This document shows positions 28,641 through 37,911 of a stretch of DNA of 64,000 bases, piece by piece; positions within the stretch are counted from its first letter, which is position 1, and the number at the start of each line of letters is the position of its first letter. The translations under genes and the position numbers were made by a program. Source of the DNA: an uncultured Acetobacteraceae bacterium (lineage in GTDB: Bacteria; Pseudomonadota; Alphaproteobacteria; Acetobacterales; Acetobacteraceae); assembly GCA_946476985.1 (NCBI GenBank), contig CAMKWS010000002.1, positions 1-64,000 on the forward strand, read 5' to 3'. A model generated the notes under the pieces. It did no database searches. It saw only the letters and a program-made list of their open reading frames with translations, and was not told where the DNA came from.

Positions 28641-29942
28641 TTATTTAACCCCGCCCGCCCCGGTTGCAGCCGAACGGAAACCAAGCGCACCAACAGCCAC
28701 TAGGCCCGACTGAATGGCTCCTTCAATCGTGGAAGGCAGCCCAGTATCTGTCCAGTCACCCGCAAGTGCAAGGTTTACGTAACTTGTCTGTGCTCCAGGA
28801 CGTCTTTTATCCTGTTCTGGTGTAGCTGCAAAGGTTGCTCTCTTTTCACGAATTAAACGAGCAACCGGCATAGCCTCCGGTAATGGCTTAAGTAGAACAG
28901 GTTTCAACGCACGAGAGATCTCCTCCCAAATACGTTGCAACATTTCATCATTCCGCCACTCTGTATAACGGTTCGCCGCACTAACGGTAACAGATAGGAC
29001 CTCCCCATGAAGGAAAACCCATTCGGCCATTCCTCCTACAAGCCCTACAAAACCGGCTTTTTTTACAGCGCCTTGAGCCTCTACAGGTGCCTCAAGACGG
29101 TAATGCGCATTCGCAATACTCTCAAACTCATTGGGGGCCTCTACGGCCGGTACCAACCCAGACGCTACAGGGGCTGGAACAGCCAGAATAACGGCATCTT
29201 CCCCTCCCAACGGCACCACACCAAAAGATGTCTCAATCGCTGAAACACGTCCTCCATCAAACTGCAGTGCAGAGACGCGTGCCCCCGTTTTCACATCTGC
29301 GTGATATTCTTCCAGATATGCCATAGCCGGCGTTACAAAACTTTCTGAAAGACCATGCGCAGCTGTCCACGGACAACATGCAGCCCCTCCTTTAGCTAAG
29401 GTTTGCTGCACAATGTTCCCTAACAAACGAGCACTTCCAGAGCGGATGTCCGTGTTCAAAGCAGACACAGCCAATGGCTCTAACAAACGACGTGAAAACT
29501 GCCCCGGAGCTAAACAATCAGCTACAACCGTTTCCTTATCCGCTTTCATCAAGCGCGATAGGGCTAGAACCTCTCTAAGCTTCATCCCGGGGACCCGGGT
29601 CCCTCTTCGCAAGAGCCAGAATGGAATGCGCCCTGAGGAAAGATGCAAATCCCATGAAATATCATCTTCTAGATCATACCATGGGAATAACGGCTCCCCT
29701 GCTCCCTTTAGCGTCTTCCGCGCCCCAAGAAGATCTAAATAACGAAAAGTATAAGGATTAGCTGACAAGAGAAGATGGTTACCATTATCAATAACCGTAT
29801 CTAACGCTTTGTCATGAAAAGACCGCGCACGCCCACCGCACGCAGGCCCGGCCTCATATAGTGTAACCTGCGCCTGTGGAGCCAGCTCTACCGCCGCAGA
29901 AAGCCCAGCGAGACCTCCACCAATAATATGAACGTGGCTCAC
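28641..29942 (-). CDS. hpnE: HpnE, squalene-associated FAD-dependent desaturase
   Basis: 433 aa. An FAD amine-oxidase-type protein; HpnE reduces hydroxysqualene to squalene in the HpnCDE route. The dinucleotide-binding motif IIGGGLAGLSAAVEL is at residues 6-20, followed by ARSFHDKALDTVIDNGNHLL. The C-terminal FAD segment LAGDWTDTGLPSTIEGAIQSG is present. It starts at GTG overlapping the end region of hpnD (two bases between), with GGGGG just upstream. Well placed between hpnD and shc. Confidence 0.93.
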   Translation of the reverse strand: MSHVHIIGGGLAGLSAAVELAPQAQVTLYEAGPACGGRARSFHDKALDTVIDNGNHLLLSANPYTFRYLDLLGARKTLKGAGEPLFPWYDLEDDISWDLHLSSGRIPFWLLRRGTRVPGMKLREVLALSRLMKADKETVVADCLAPGQFSRRLLEPLAVSALNTDIRSGSARLLGNIVQQTLAKGGAACCPWTAAHGLSESFVTPAMAYLEEYHADVKTGARVSALQFDGGRVSAIETSFGVVPLGGEDAVILAVPAPVASGLVPAVEAPNEFESIANAHYRLEAPVEAQGAVKKAGFVGLVGGMAEWVFLHGEVLSVTVSAANRYTEWRNDEMLQRIWEEISRALKPVLLKPLPEAMPVARLIREKRATFAATPEQDKRRPGAQTSYVNLALAGDWTDTGLPSTIEGAIQSGLVAVGALGFRSAATGAGGVK

Positions 29943-29944
29943 AT

Positions 29945-30823
29945 TTACCCCCTAATAGCCGCCAACAACATCGCCAGTTTTTTACGAAAACCGCTCACCC
30001 GCAACGTTGCCTCTGGCGTACTCCAACCACGTTTAAACAAGGCCGCTAATGTGACTTTATACGAAGCAGCCATAATACGTGCGGGACGTACTGTCTTCTT
30101 AGGGCAGCGTTTCATCAACTCCTCTGCCTTAGCGAAATGGTCCACTGCACGTCGTGCAAGCAGATGACACATTCCATTCAACCCCGCAGCGCGTAATGCA
30201 CCGGTCGGATTAGCCGGGATTCCAAACCGCCGCAAAAGCTCTGCTGGCAAATAAAGCCGCCCTCTATTAGCATCCTCCGCAATATCCCGCAGGATATTTG
30301 TAAGCTGCAGCGCACGTCCTAGATGATAAGCAAGCGGGGCACCATAAGCGTCCGGCGTCCCAAAAACCCGCACAGACAAACGTCCTACGGCAGAGGCAAC
30401 ACGGTCACAATAAAGATCTAACGTTGCTTCATCTGGTGCAACGATAGGCGCGCCGCAATCCATGATCATACCGTCAATTATGGCAATAAAGTCGTCTTTC
30501 TGAAGATTAAAACGCTCAATCGCCGCAACAAGAACACGATCTAGCGCATCCTCTGTCTCGCCTTGATAGAGCCCCTCTACCCGGCTTTTCCATTCCTCTA
30601 AAGCAACGCGAGGATCATCTACAGGAACATCACCGTCTGCTATATCATCCACAACGCGACAGAATGCATAGACAGCAAACATACCATCTCTACGTTCCGG
30701 AGGAAGAATTTTCATCCCACGGCCAAAGGACGTGCCGGAGCGAACAACAATCTCTTCAACATAGGCCAGATCAGACGCCTCACACGGTAAACCCTTATGG
30801 GCTTTCTGATTTGTAGAGACCAT
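29945..30823 (-). CDS. hpnD: HpnD, presqualene diphosphate synthase
   Basis: About 292 aa. A squalene/phytoene synthase-family enzyme; HpnD condenses two farnesyl diphosphates to presqualene diphosphate. The two Asp-rich motifs are VVDDIADGD (near 55-65 of the protein) and LTNILRDIAEDANRGRLYLP. The frame extends four codons upstream to 30835, but GAGGAAG is best placed for ATG at 30823. Followed immediately by hpnE. HpnC and HpnD are paralogues; assignment to D rests on order and on the RDIAED pattern. Confidence 0.92.
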   Translation of the reverse strand: MVSTNQKAHKGLPCEASDLAYVEEIVVRSGTSFGRGMKILPPERRDGMFAVYAFCRVVDDIADGDVPVDDPRVALEEWKSRVEGLYQGETEDALDRVLVAAIERFNLQKDDFIAIIDGMIMDCGAPIVAPDEATLDLYCDRVASAVGRLSVRVFGTPDAYGAPLAYHLGRALQLTNILRDIAEDANRGRLYLPAELLRRFGIPANPTGALRAAGLNGMCHLLARRAVDHFAKAEELMKRCPKKTVRPARIMAASYKVTLAALFKRGWSTPEATLRVSGFRKKLAMLLAAIRG

Positions 30824-30932
30824 GATCTTCCTCATATCTATTCACTGGCACACCCCAGGCCGGGGATTTTATAACATTACCTATTATTTACTCTTAAAGA
30901 CGCTCTAAGGCCAATACCTCATTTACAAAGCT

Positions 30933-31823
30933 TTAAAGAATATACCGCATAGCTGAAAAGAGAGCCTTTACGCCGTCACATTTTGTCAACGCCACGCGTT
31001 CCGCAATAGGGTCCTGTTTATATAAACGCTCTGTCAAACGATGGCATAGTGATACAATGACAGCGGCCTCTAACCTCATACGACGGTTCTTAATAAGCTT
31101 TGGCAGACGGGCAGCTTCTTTATTGAGTTCATCCACTTTTGCCAACATGCGATTAAACACACGGCGCACAGCAGGATTACTCTTCTCCGCTGTAAGGTTA
31201 GTCAACTCTGCACCCTCCTCATGCAACCATGGCAGAGGCACATAACAACGATCCAGTGTTGTAAGATCACTACTTACATCTTGTAGGTGATTTACAATTT
31301 GCAGCGCCGTACATAGAGCATCCGAAGGAGCAAAGCTTTCTTCATCCTCTCCATGTAAAAGTAACAAGAAGCGCCCAACAGGATTGGCAGAATAGCGGCA
31401 ATAATGCAGCAGCTCTGACCAATGCTCATACCGCACTTTCTCAGCATCCATAATGAATGCCTCAATCAGGTCTGAACCAACCTCAAGCGGTAAATTACGC
31501 TCTTGTAGTACAGTCCGCAAAACCGCAGCACTATATGCATCCGCACGCCCCTCAGGTGGCATACGGCGACCATATAACACATCCCTAAGCGCCGTCAGAC
31601 GCGCAATTTTCTGAGATGGCTGCAGAGCGGTATTATCGACCATATCATCAGCAATACGCGCAAAATTATAATAAGCGTGCACTGCTGGGCGCAGATGAGC
31701 CGCAATCAGGAAAGATCCAACAGGGAAGTTCTCATCCCCCATACCTTTATCGGAAGATACATCCCGCTCCCCCCAGACTTGCTCATCATTTGTCATGTCG
31801 ATGTTAGGAGATGCATCCCCCAT
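30933..31823 (-). CDS. hpnC: HpnC, squalene synthase-family enzyme (hydroxysqualene synthase)
   Basis: About 296 aa from the chosen start. HpnC converts presqualene diphosphate to hydroxysqualene. Asp-rich motifs are FARIADDMVDN and LQDVSSDLTTLDRCYVPLP. The frame is open to a GTG at 31889, adding a Ser/Arg-rich 22-residue segment that looks non-homologous; AAGGG lies about eight bases before ATG at 31823, so I prefer that start. It is separated from hpnD by about 100 bases and follows hpnA in the same direction. Confidence 0.9.
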   Translation of the reverse strand: MGDASPNIDMTNDEQVWGERDVSSDKGMGDENFPVGSFLIAAHLRPAVHAYYNFARIADDMVDNTALQPSQKIARLTALRDVLYGRRMPPEGRADAYSAAVLRTVLQERNLPLEVGSDLIEAFIMDAEKVRYEHWSELLHYCRYSANPVGRFLLLLHGEDEESFAPSDALCTALQIVNHLQDVSSDLTTLDRCYVPLPWLHEEGAELTNLTAEKSNPAVRRVFNRMLAKVDELNKEAARLPKLIKNRRMRLEAAVIVSLCHRLTERLYKQDPIAERVALTKCDGVKALFSAMRYIL

Positions 31824-31923
31824 ATTTTCTGCCCTTTTATCTGGCTTGCTACTACTTGAAACCGAACGATGTCTCAAAACGGCTGACACCGCATATATTC
31901 CGCTACGGTCGTGTTATACCCAA

Positions 31924-32931
31924 TTACGCTGAAAAATGACCACGCTTATGGTGCTTGAACCATGCAACTGCATCCTCAATGGCAAGATGCGCAGGTCTCG
32001 GCTTATAGCCTAGCTCATCCTCTGCCTTTTGTGAGGAGAAGAACATCAACTTTTTAGACATAGTCAACATTTCGCGCGTGACACGCGGCTCTACACCACA
32101 ATAACGTGCCAACAGTTCTGAGATATACGCTACAGGATACAGCCATGATTGTTTTAAGCGAATACGTGGCGGCTTCCGATGAACAATCCCCCCCACCATA
32201 GCAAATAAATCACCTAGCATAATATTTTCGCCACCAAGGATATATTTCTCACCAATCACGCCACGCTCAAATGCCAGCACATGCCCTTCAGCCACATCAT
32301 CTACATGGACAATATTCAACCCTGTTTCCACATAAGCTGGCATACGCCCTGTAGCACTATCGAGGATCATCTGCCCCGTTGGCGTTGGTTTAATATCGCG
32401 CGGCCCAACAGGAGTGGAGGGATTAACAATAACAGCCGGCAACCCTTCTTCACGCACAAGGCGCAAAACTTCTTGTTCTGCTCGGTATTTAGAACGTTTA
32501 TACACGCCAACAATTTGTTCTTCTGTTACAGGAGAAGCTTCATCTGCTGGCACGCCATCTTTGGCCGTTGCCAATGCTGCGACGGAAGAACAATAAACAA
32601 TGCGCTCTACACCTGCACGTTGTGCTGCCTGCATGAGAGCACGTGTCCCCTCTACATTAGCCTGCATCATCACCTCAGGATCTGGCACCCAAAGGCGATA
32701 ATCCGCAGCAACATGAAAAAGATATCTTACACCTTTAAGAGCCGCTTCCATGCTCTCTGGTTCAGATAAATCCCCCACAACAAACTCTACGGGCAAGTCG
32801 ACAACATTACTACGATCGGATGTTTCACGCACAAGAAGACGCAAACGATGGCCCCGCTCTAATAACGCCCGCGCAACGGCTGAGCCCACAAATCCTGTAG
32901 CCCCAGTAACGAGAGTTATATCATCTGCCAT
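31924..32931 (-). CDS. hpnA: HpnA, hopanoid-associated sugar epimerase
   Basis: 335 aa, extended short-chain dehydrogenase. The Rossmann motif TGATGFVGSAVAR is at residues 7-19; the catalytic Tyr-x3-Lys is YKRSK near 148. It belongs to the HpnA group named from hopanoid loci, and its likely job is modification of the sugar-derived side chain or head group, though the reaction is not proven. It is the first gene of the minus-strand hopanoid operon and is divergent from hpnL over 130 bases. GGAAG precedes the ATG. Confidence 0.88.
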   Translation of the reverse strand: MADDITLVTGATGFVGSAVARALLERGHRLRLLVRETSDRSNVVDLPVEFVVGDLSEPESMEAALKGVRYLFHVAADYRLWVPDPEVMMQANVEGTRALMQAAQRAGVERIVYCSSVAALATAKDGVPADEASPVTEEQIVGVYKRSKYRAEQEVLRLVREEGLPAVIVNPSTPVGPRDIKPTPTGQMILDSATGRMPAYVETGLNIVHVDDVAEGHVLAFERGVIGEKYILGGENIMLGDLFAMVGGIVHRKPPRIRLKQSWLYPVAYISELLARYCGVEPRVTREMLTMSKKLMFFSSQKAEDELGYKPRPAHLAIEDAVAWFKHHKRGHFSA

Positions 32932-33062
32932 CTTCCGGTGCCTTCCTTAATTCATTTTATAGTCCAACCGGATATAATCCCCACATAAGCCACGGGTAAA
33001 GAGCTTCTCTATTGGACCTTCCCTCTATAGTGCCCTAAAAGGAAAACACACAGAACTGACAG

Positions 33063-34076
33063 ATGGCGGCGACCTTGAAAAAAATCCTTCCTTTCATTCT
33101 TACCCTTATTGGCGTCGTGCTCTTCTGTTTCCTTACCTTGCGCACTGGGATACATCCGATTCTAGTTACACTTTCCAAGGTTGGCGTAGCTGGTTTTGTA
33201 CTACTGATTATCAGCCAAATTATTGTAAATTGCCTCTTAGGCTTGGCGTGGAAAGGCGGCATCGCCGATATTAGTCTACCACGACTCACAGCATCCCGAT
33301 TTATTCGTGACGCAGCAGCTGCATGCCTCCCCTTCTCACAGCTAGGGGGTATGCTCATTGGCTTACGTGCAACTACAACAGGCAATGCGCGCCACTGCAC
33401 AACAGGCGCCCCACTCTGTTGGTCTGAAGGAATTGCGGCCAATATTGTTGATATTACGACCGAGGTTTTAGGGCAGATCGTCTTCATTATTATCGCCTTA
33501 CTTTGCCTCATCGGCCAAAATCATGCAGACCGCTTTATCTGGCCCCTCAGCGCAGGGATGGTCCTCCTCACTATCGGAGTTGCCGGCTTTATTTGGACCC
33601 AACATCGCAGCGGCGCTGCAATCACCAAGGTAGCGAGCTTTCTTGCAAAACATATCTCTGCTGATTGGGGCGATAGCCTCACCTGCAATACCGAGCAGTT
33701 TAAAACCTCTCTTGATGCCGCATGGCAACGCCCTGAGCGCATCGCCCTTGGTGCAGGACTACATCTTGTAAGCTGGCTAGGAAGCGCTGCGCTTACATGG
33801 CTCTCTCTACTACTTCTTGGCGCCCATTGCTCCTTTGCCAATGCCGTTGCCATTGAGGGCGTTGTATGCGGCATTATGTCAGCAGGTTTTCTAGTTCCCG
33901 GAGCCCTTGGTGTGCAGGAAGGCGCCTATGTGGCCCTCGGTCTTCTTTTCGGTATCAATGCCGACATATCCCTTAGCATCTCCCTCCTACGCAGAGGGCG
34001 AGACATTGTCATCGGCATCCCTGTTCTGCTTCTATGGCAATATTATGAATTTCGCCAATTACGCCGCTCAGCCTGA
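33063..34076 (+). CDS. hpnL: HpnL-like integral membrane protein (UPF0104/lysylphosphatidylglycerol synthase-like)
   Basis: 337 aa with about eight membrane segments. The family is related to the flippase half of MprF and is repeatedly found in hopanoid loci as HpnL. The segment LVPGALGVQEGAYVALGLLFG near 280-300 matches the conserved P-G-x-x-G-x-x-E-G motif. The first membrane segment begins near residue 8. Divergent from hpnA. A lipid transport or sorting role is inferred from relatives. The ATG lacks a close Shine-Dalgarno sequence (AAAAGGAAAA is about 17 bases away). Confidence 0.85.
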   Translation: MAATLKKILPFILTLIGVVLFCFLTLRTGIHPILVTLSKVGVAGFVLLIISQIIVNCLLGLAWKGGIADISLPRLTASRFIRDAAAACLPFSQLGGMLIGLRATTTGNARHCTTGAPLCWSEGIAANIVDITTEVLGQIVFIIIALLCLIGQNHADRFIWPLSAGMVLLTIGVAGFIWTQHRSGAAITKVASFLAKHISADWGDSLTCNTEQFKTSLDAAWQRPERIALGAGLHLVSWLGSAALTWLSLLLLGAHCSFANAVAIEGVVCGIMSAGFLVPGALGVQEGAYVALGLLFGINADISLSISLLRRGRDIVIGIPVLLLWQYYEFRQLRRSA

Positions 34077-34120
34077 GAAATAATCAGCACCTTTAAACAC
34101 CCTTCCAAAGATAACACACC

Positions 34121-35011
34121 ATGGTTGAGACCCCTCTCTTTGACCGCCTAACCATTATCGGGCCGGGCTTAATAGGCTCCTCTATCCTGCGCCGCGCACG
34201 AGAGACCGGTACGCTCGCCCGACATCTTATCGCAGCAGACCGCTCACAAGACGTCCTTAAACGCGTCCAAGAGTTAGGCATTGCAGACCAAACAACCACG
34301 TCTCTATCTGATGCCGCAGCGCAATCTGATGCTGTTATTCTCTGCATTCCAACACGTTCTATTCTGCCCGTTGCTGAGCAAATTTTACCCTTCATGCCAC
34401 CTGGCAGTATTTTAAGTGATGTCGCCTCCGTGCGTAGCAACCTAGGGCCAACTATCAACGCTCAACTACCCCAAGGGGTCAGCTATATCCCGGCCCACCC
34501 TATGGCCGGCACAGAACATTCCGGTCCGGATGCAGGTTTCTCGACCCTTTTTGAAAATCGCTGGACACTTCTCATCCCACCAGAGAATACTCCCCCTCAT
34601 GCCTTGAAAAAGGTAGAAGAATTCTGGCAACGCTGTGGCGCACGCACACGGCAGGTTGATGATCAATATCATGACCAAATTTGCGCTATGGTTAGCCATC
34701 TGCCGCATCTATTAGCTTTTACAATTTGCGACACAGCCGACAGGCTCTCTACAGATATCCGGGGAGACGTACTTGAATATGCGGCCTCTGGCTTTAGGGA
34801 CTTCACACGTGTCGCCGCCTCGGACCCTGTGATGTGGCGTGATATTTTCCTCAGCAACAAAGAGATTCTGCTCAAAACATTAGAGCGCTTCCAAAATGAT
34901 GCCCAAGCCATGGCTGATGCCATCCGCAACGAGGATGAAGAAGCCATTACGCAACGCATTGAACGTGGTCGTCGTATTCGCCAAAGCCTTATTGAAAATA
35001 AACAAGCCTAA
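34121..35011 (+). CDS. tyrC: Prephenate/cyclohexadienyl dehydrogenase (TyrA/TyrC)
   Basis: 296 aa. It oxidises prephenate or arogenate to the tyrosine precursor. The NAD(P) loop GPGLIGSS has G14, G16 and G19, and H126 lies in AHPMAGTEHSG, the substrate-binding segment. The domain of about 100 residues after it is helical. There is no chorismate mutase or ACT domain. Whether prephenate or arogenate is preferred cannot be read from sequence. It follows hpnL by 44 bases on the same strand and is followed by a strong terminator. Confidence 0.92.
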   Translation: MVETPLFDRLTIIGPGLIGSSILRRARETGTLARHLIAADRSQDVLKRVQELGIADQTTTSLSDAAAQSDAVILCIPTRSILPVAEQILPFMPPGSILSDVASVRSNLGPTINAQLPQGVSYIPAHPMAGTEHSGPDAGFSTLFENRWTLLIPPENTPPHALKKVEEFWQRCGARTRQVDDQYHDQICAMVSHLPHLLAFTICDTADRLSTDIRGDVLEYAASGFRDFTRVAASDPVMWRDIFLSNKEILLKTLERFQNDAQAMADAIRNEDEEAITQRIERGRRIRQSLIENKQA

Positions 35012-35037
35012 TCCTATCCACCTTAAGAATAAGCAAC

Positions 35038-35074
35038 AAAAAAGCCCGGCAGGAACAACCTGACGGGCTTTTTA
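35038..35074. terminator. Bidirectional terminator between tyrC and pyk
   Basis: AAAAAGCCCG-CAGG pairs with CCTG-CGGGCTTTTT around a five-base loop with one mismatch. A and T runs on both sides make it usable by both convergent genes. Confidence 0.9.
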
Positions 35075-35130
35075 TATGCCCCAGAGGCAGGGAGAGCCTC
35101 CCCGCCACTAAGGCCATATCACCAAGTTGA

Positions 35131-36495
35131 TTAGACCTTGATGATACGCAGGTTCTTGGAGCTATCCAGCAGCACAACATGCTCGCCTGCTTTAGCGAAT
35201 TCTTCCGCTACAGCGACGTCGTCTTTGCTGGAGACCACTTTAGGGAAAACACCCCAAACCACACAAAGACGGCGAGAGACTGTCTCATTTGTAAGAGCAA
35301 TAATTGGCTCATACGGACGCTCACGAGATGCCAGAACAGCACTACGGCCATTTTCTGTCTGCACAGCCAGAGCCGCTGCGCGAGCATTACGAGCCACATC
35401 AAAAGCAGATTTAGCCTGCGCACCTTGGATTGTATGCTCAGAAACTGGACGCATACGATCCATACGAGCGCGCCATTCTGCATCTTGCTCAACGCGAGAT
35501 GCGACACGCACCATAGTTGCCACAGCCTCTGGGCCGAAGTCACCAGCAGCACTCTCAGCAGAGAGCATCACAGCATCAGCACCGTCATAAACAGCGTTTG
35601 CAACGTCAGAAACCTCTGCACGTGTCGCAACTGGGCTGCTGATCATGCTTTCCATCATCTGTGTTGCCACGATGACAGGACGCCCTTGGCGACGAGCCTC
35701 GGTGATGGCACGTTTCTGAATAACAGGAACATCCTCAGCCGGCAGCTCCACACCAAGGTCGCCACGGGCTACCATCAGCGCATCAGACAAACGAATGATT
35801 TCTTCTAAGCAATCAACAGCTTGTGGCTTTTCAAGTTTCGTAACAATCCACGCACGACCCTTAATGATGTCACGAGCTTCCTGAATATCAGCTGGACGCT
35901 GCACAAAGGACAGAGCCACAAGGTCTACACCGATGGAGAGTGCAAACTGCAGGTCTTTATGGTCTTTTTCTGTCAATGCAGGGATCGGCAGAGCAACGTC
36001 AGGAACGTTCACACCCTTGCGCTCAGAAAGCTTACCGCCAACGAGAACTTCTGTCTCAAGAGCTTCTTTATCTTTTTTGGTAACGCGCAGAGCTAATTTA
36101 CCATCATCAAGAAGCAGGCGATGGCCAACATCAATAGCAGAGATAATCTCTGGATGTGGCAGATTCACACGCTCTGAGTTACCTGGTGTTTTGTCTAGGT
36201 CGAGACGGAATTTCTGCCCCACCTTCAGCATAACCGGGCCATCTTTAAACACGCCAACGCGTAGTTTAGGACCTTGGAAGTCTGCCAAAACAGCCAGCGG
36301 ACGGCCAAGCTTAGCTTCTGCCTCACGCACAGCTTTATGACGAGCTGCATGCTCATCATGTGCACCATGAGAGAAGTTTAGACGGAAAACATTCACGCCT
36401 GTTTTGGCAAGATTAAGGATCTGCTCAGCGGTTTCTGATGCCGGCCCGAGGGTCGCAACAATCCGAGTGCGGCGATGATGGATGTTGGCTGTCAT
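35131..36495 (-). CDS. pyk: Pyruvate kinase
   Basis: 454 aa, slightly short for the family. It converts phosphoenolpyruvate and ADP to pyruvate and ATP. Motifs: TLGPAS near 15, NFSHG near 40, LADFQGPKLR, the catalytic lysine in TKLEKPQA, ARGDLGVELP and ATQMMESMI. The C-terminal allosteric domain is compact. ATG has GAGG seven bases upstream. Downstream is tyrC in convergent orientation; upstream is the SH3 gene 24 bases away, so the two may be cotranscribed. Confidence 0.96.
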   Translation of the reverse strand: MTANIHHRRTRIVATLGPASETAEQILNLAKTGVNVFRLNFSHGAHDEHAARHKAVREAEAKLGRPLAVLADFQGPKLRVGVFKDGPVMLKVGQKFRLDLDKTPGNSERVNLPHPEIISAIDVGHRLLLDDGKLALRVTKKDKEALETEVLVGGKLSERKGVNVPDVALPIPALTEKDHKDLQFALSIGVDLVALSFVQRPADIQEARDIIKGRAWIVTKLEKPQAVDCLEEIIRLSDALMVARGDLGVELPAEDVPVIQKRAITEARRQGRPVIVATQMMESMISSPVATRAEVSDVANAVYDGADAVMLSAESAAGDFGPEAVATMVRVASRVEQDAEWRARMDRMRPVSEHTIQGAQAKSAFDVARNARAAALAVQTENGRSAVLASRERPYEPIIALTNETVSRRLCVVWGVFPKVVSSKDDVAVAEEFAKAGEHVVLLDSSKNLRIIKV

Positions 36496-36519
36496 AACAT
36501 TCCTCGACTTTTCATTTAT

Positions 36520-37455
36520 TCAGTCAGGCTGAATGATTTCACCGGGTTGCACCCCCCATAACAGATGGCGATTGAGCCAACCGTCATAGCCCCTGACTGT
36601 GACATGACACCATGATGAATTTTGTGGACAAAACCGAATCAAACCAATCGTACCCGGCTGAAGCAGGGCAATAATTTTCTGATCTGCCTTCCCCGAACTC
36701 ATCAGAGGGACATCACGAGACTGACTACGAAGCGCTTCTGCCTCTGGCACATAGGCCACAATCCGAGCATCTGCATGCTCCGTAGTCGAAACTTTATGTA
36801 CGTTCCCAGTATAAGCTGGAGTACCAGGAATTAGAAAGGCACGGCTGCCATGCAATGTTACTTGATGGACCCAGCCTTTCTGTCCGTCTGGGTCTTCTAC
36901 AAGACGCCAAACGCCAAACTCTCTTTCAATCTTCACCGGCAAACCACGGCGATGATATACCCAATCAATCGGGTAACGCTCCCCAGGGCCACGCCGCATA
37001 TACACGCGGTCTGCACGCAAAGACGCAAAACGAGGTAACGGCAATTTTGTTTCCGTACCAATATTATCAGCCACGCCCGAACGAGCCAAAGCCCGCGCAC
37101 GTGCCAACCGAGCAGAAAGTGCCGACTTATGGCGCAATTTTGCCATACCCTCGTGATGCTTCTCCGCAATGTGAGGATGAGCTACGGCAACAGACTCGGC
37201 CTTATCATGTTGCTTGGCCACACCATGTGTATGCGCCATAGAATGAGCCGCCACCTCTGCCTGGTCATGAGCCCGTTCCTGCGGTGCTTGCCCTACATGC
37301 TGCTTTTTATGATGATGGTGATGAAAGTGATGTTTGGGATGAGGGCTATCCTGCTCCGCTCCATAAACCGGGGTTCCCATACATAGGGTAACAGCCACCA
37401 GTGCCGTCATCTCCCTAAAGGGTAGTTTATATGAAAAAGAAGCAGGTACTTTCAT
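36520..37455 (-). CDS. Exported protein with His-rich segment and two bacterial SH3-like domains
   Basis: 311 aa from the chosen ATG, which has AGGGAT upstream; the frame continues 48 codons further but that part lacks protein character. Residues 1-33 form a signal peptide ending YGA. Residues 39-108 hold 19 histidines, including five in a row, mixed with Ala and Lys. Two SH3_4-type domains follow: about 147-210 (VYMRRGPGERYPIDWVYHR) and about 228-300 (DVPLMS, WCHVTVRGYDGWLNR). Such domains bind peptidoglycan or proteins in the envelope. The His tract suggests metal binding, by inference. Upstream of pyk. The 456-base gap to guaA holds only the terminators and small ORF listed separately. Confidence 0.75.
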   Translation of the reverse strand: MKVPASFSYKLPFREMTALVAVTLCMGTPVYGAEQDSPHPKHHFHHHHHKKQHVGQAPQERAHDQAEVAAHSMAHTHGVAKQHDKAESVAVAHPHIAEKHHEGMAKLRHKSALSARLARARALARSGVADNIGTETKLPLPRFASLRADRVYMRRGPGERYPIDWVYHRRGLPVKIEREFGVWRLVEDPDGQKGWVHQVTLHGSRAFLIPGTPAYTGNVHKVSTTEHADARIVAYVPEAEALRSQSRDVPLMSSGKADQKIIALLQPGTIGLIRFCPQNSSWCHVTVRGYDGWLNRHLLWGVQPGEIIQPD

Positions 37456-37617
37456 TCTTTTATCCCTGCCAAGGGATGACCGATTGGGCAAGCCATCTCT
37501 TCCTAAATAAAGGCAAAAAATCTTCAATTTTGAAGCAACCCTGCCCTTCAAGAATAGCGTAGCACACGCCTTAGGGAGCTGAAAAACGCTCTGCTTCATG
37601 CCTTTATTGTCACCCTC

Positions 37618-37648
37618 AACAACAAAAAGCGCCCATCACGCGGACGCT
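37618..37648 (-). terminator. Intrinsic terminator upstream of the SH3 gene
   Basis: On the minus strand AGCGTCC pairs with GGGCGCT (one T-G pair), loop GCGTGAT, then TTTTTGTTGTT. It is not the guaA terminator, which lies 180 bases upstream of it. Something must end here, or it insulates the SH3-pyk unit. Confidence 0.7.
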
Positions 37649-37655
37649 CCAGCCA

Positions 37656-37811
37656 TTAAACTTTATCGTTCAAAACGCATCTTGTTCTTACTCTTACTCC
37701 CAATACGCTGCAAGCAATGCTCTTAGCAGCGGCTCTCCTTACAAGGCTGGAGCTACACATCTTCTTCCTACTCAATGTGCTTTTACCTCTACACGAGTCT
37801 ATCACCGCCAC
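37656..37811 (-). CDS. Candidate small basic Cys-containing protein, or small RNA region
   Basis: A 51-codon frame starting at GTG, with GGGGAGGAGTC directly before it, and ending two codon-lengths ahead of a terminator hairpin. The predicted peptide has five Cys and many Arg/Lys (for example SCRGKSTLSRKKMCSSS). Codon choice is poor (AGA, AGG and GTA are frequent), which argues against a normal gene. I do not recognise the product. An RNA gene in the same stretch is the main alternative. Confidence 0.25.
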   Translation of the reverse strand: MAVIDSCRGKSTLSRKKMCSSSLVRRAAAKSIACSVLGVRVRTRCVLNDKV

Positions 37812-37824
37812 GACTCCTCCCCAA

Positions 37825-37856
37825 CAAAAAAGGCCCGCACAATTGCAGGCCTTTTT
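37825..37856. terminator. Intrinsic terminator of guaA
   Basis: AAAAAGGCC-CGCA pairs with TGC-GGCCTTTTT around a four-base loop, with A/T runs on both sides. On the minus strand it follows the guaA stop by about 55 bases. Confidence 0.85.
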
Positions 37857-37911
37857 CTCAGTATGTCCTGCACACCCTAGCGCAACATACCAAATTGCAA
37901 TGGAGGGAGAA

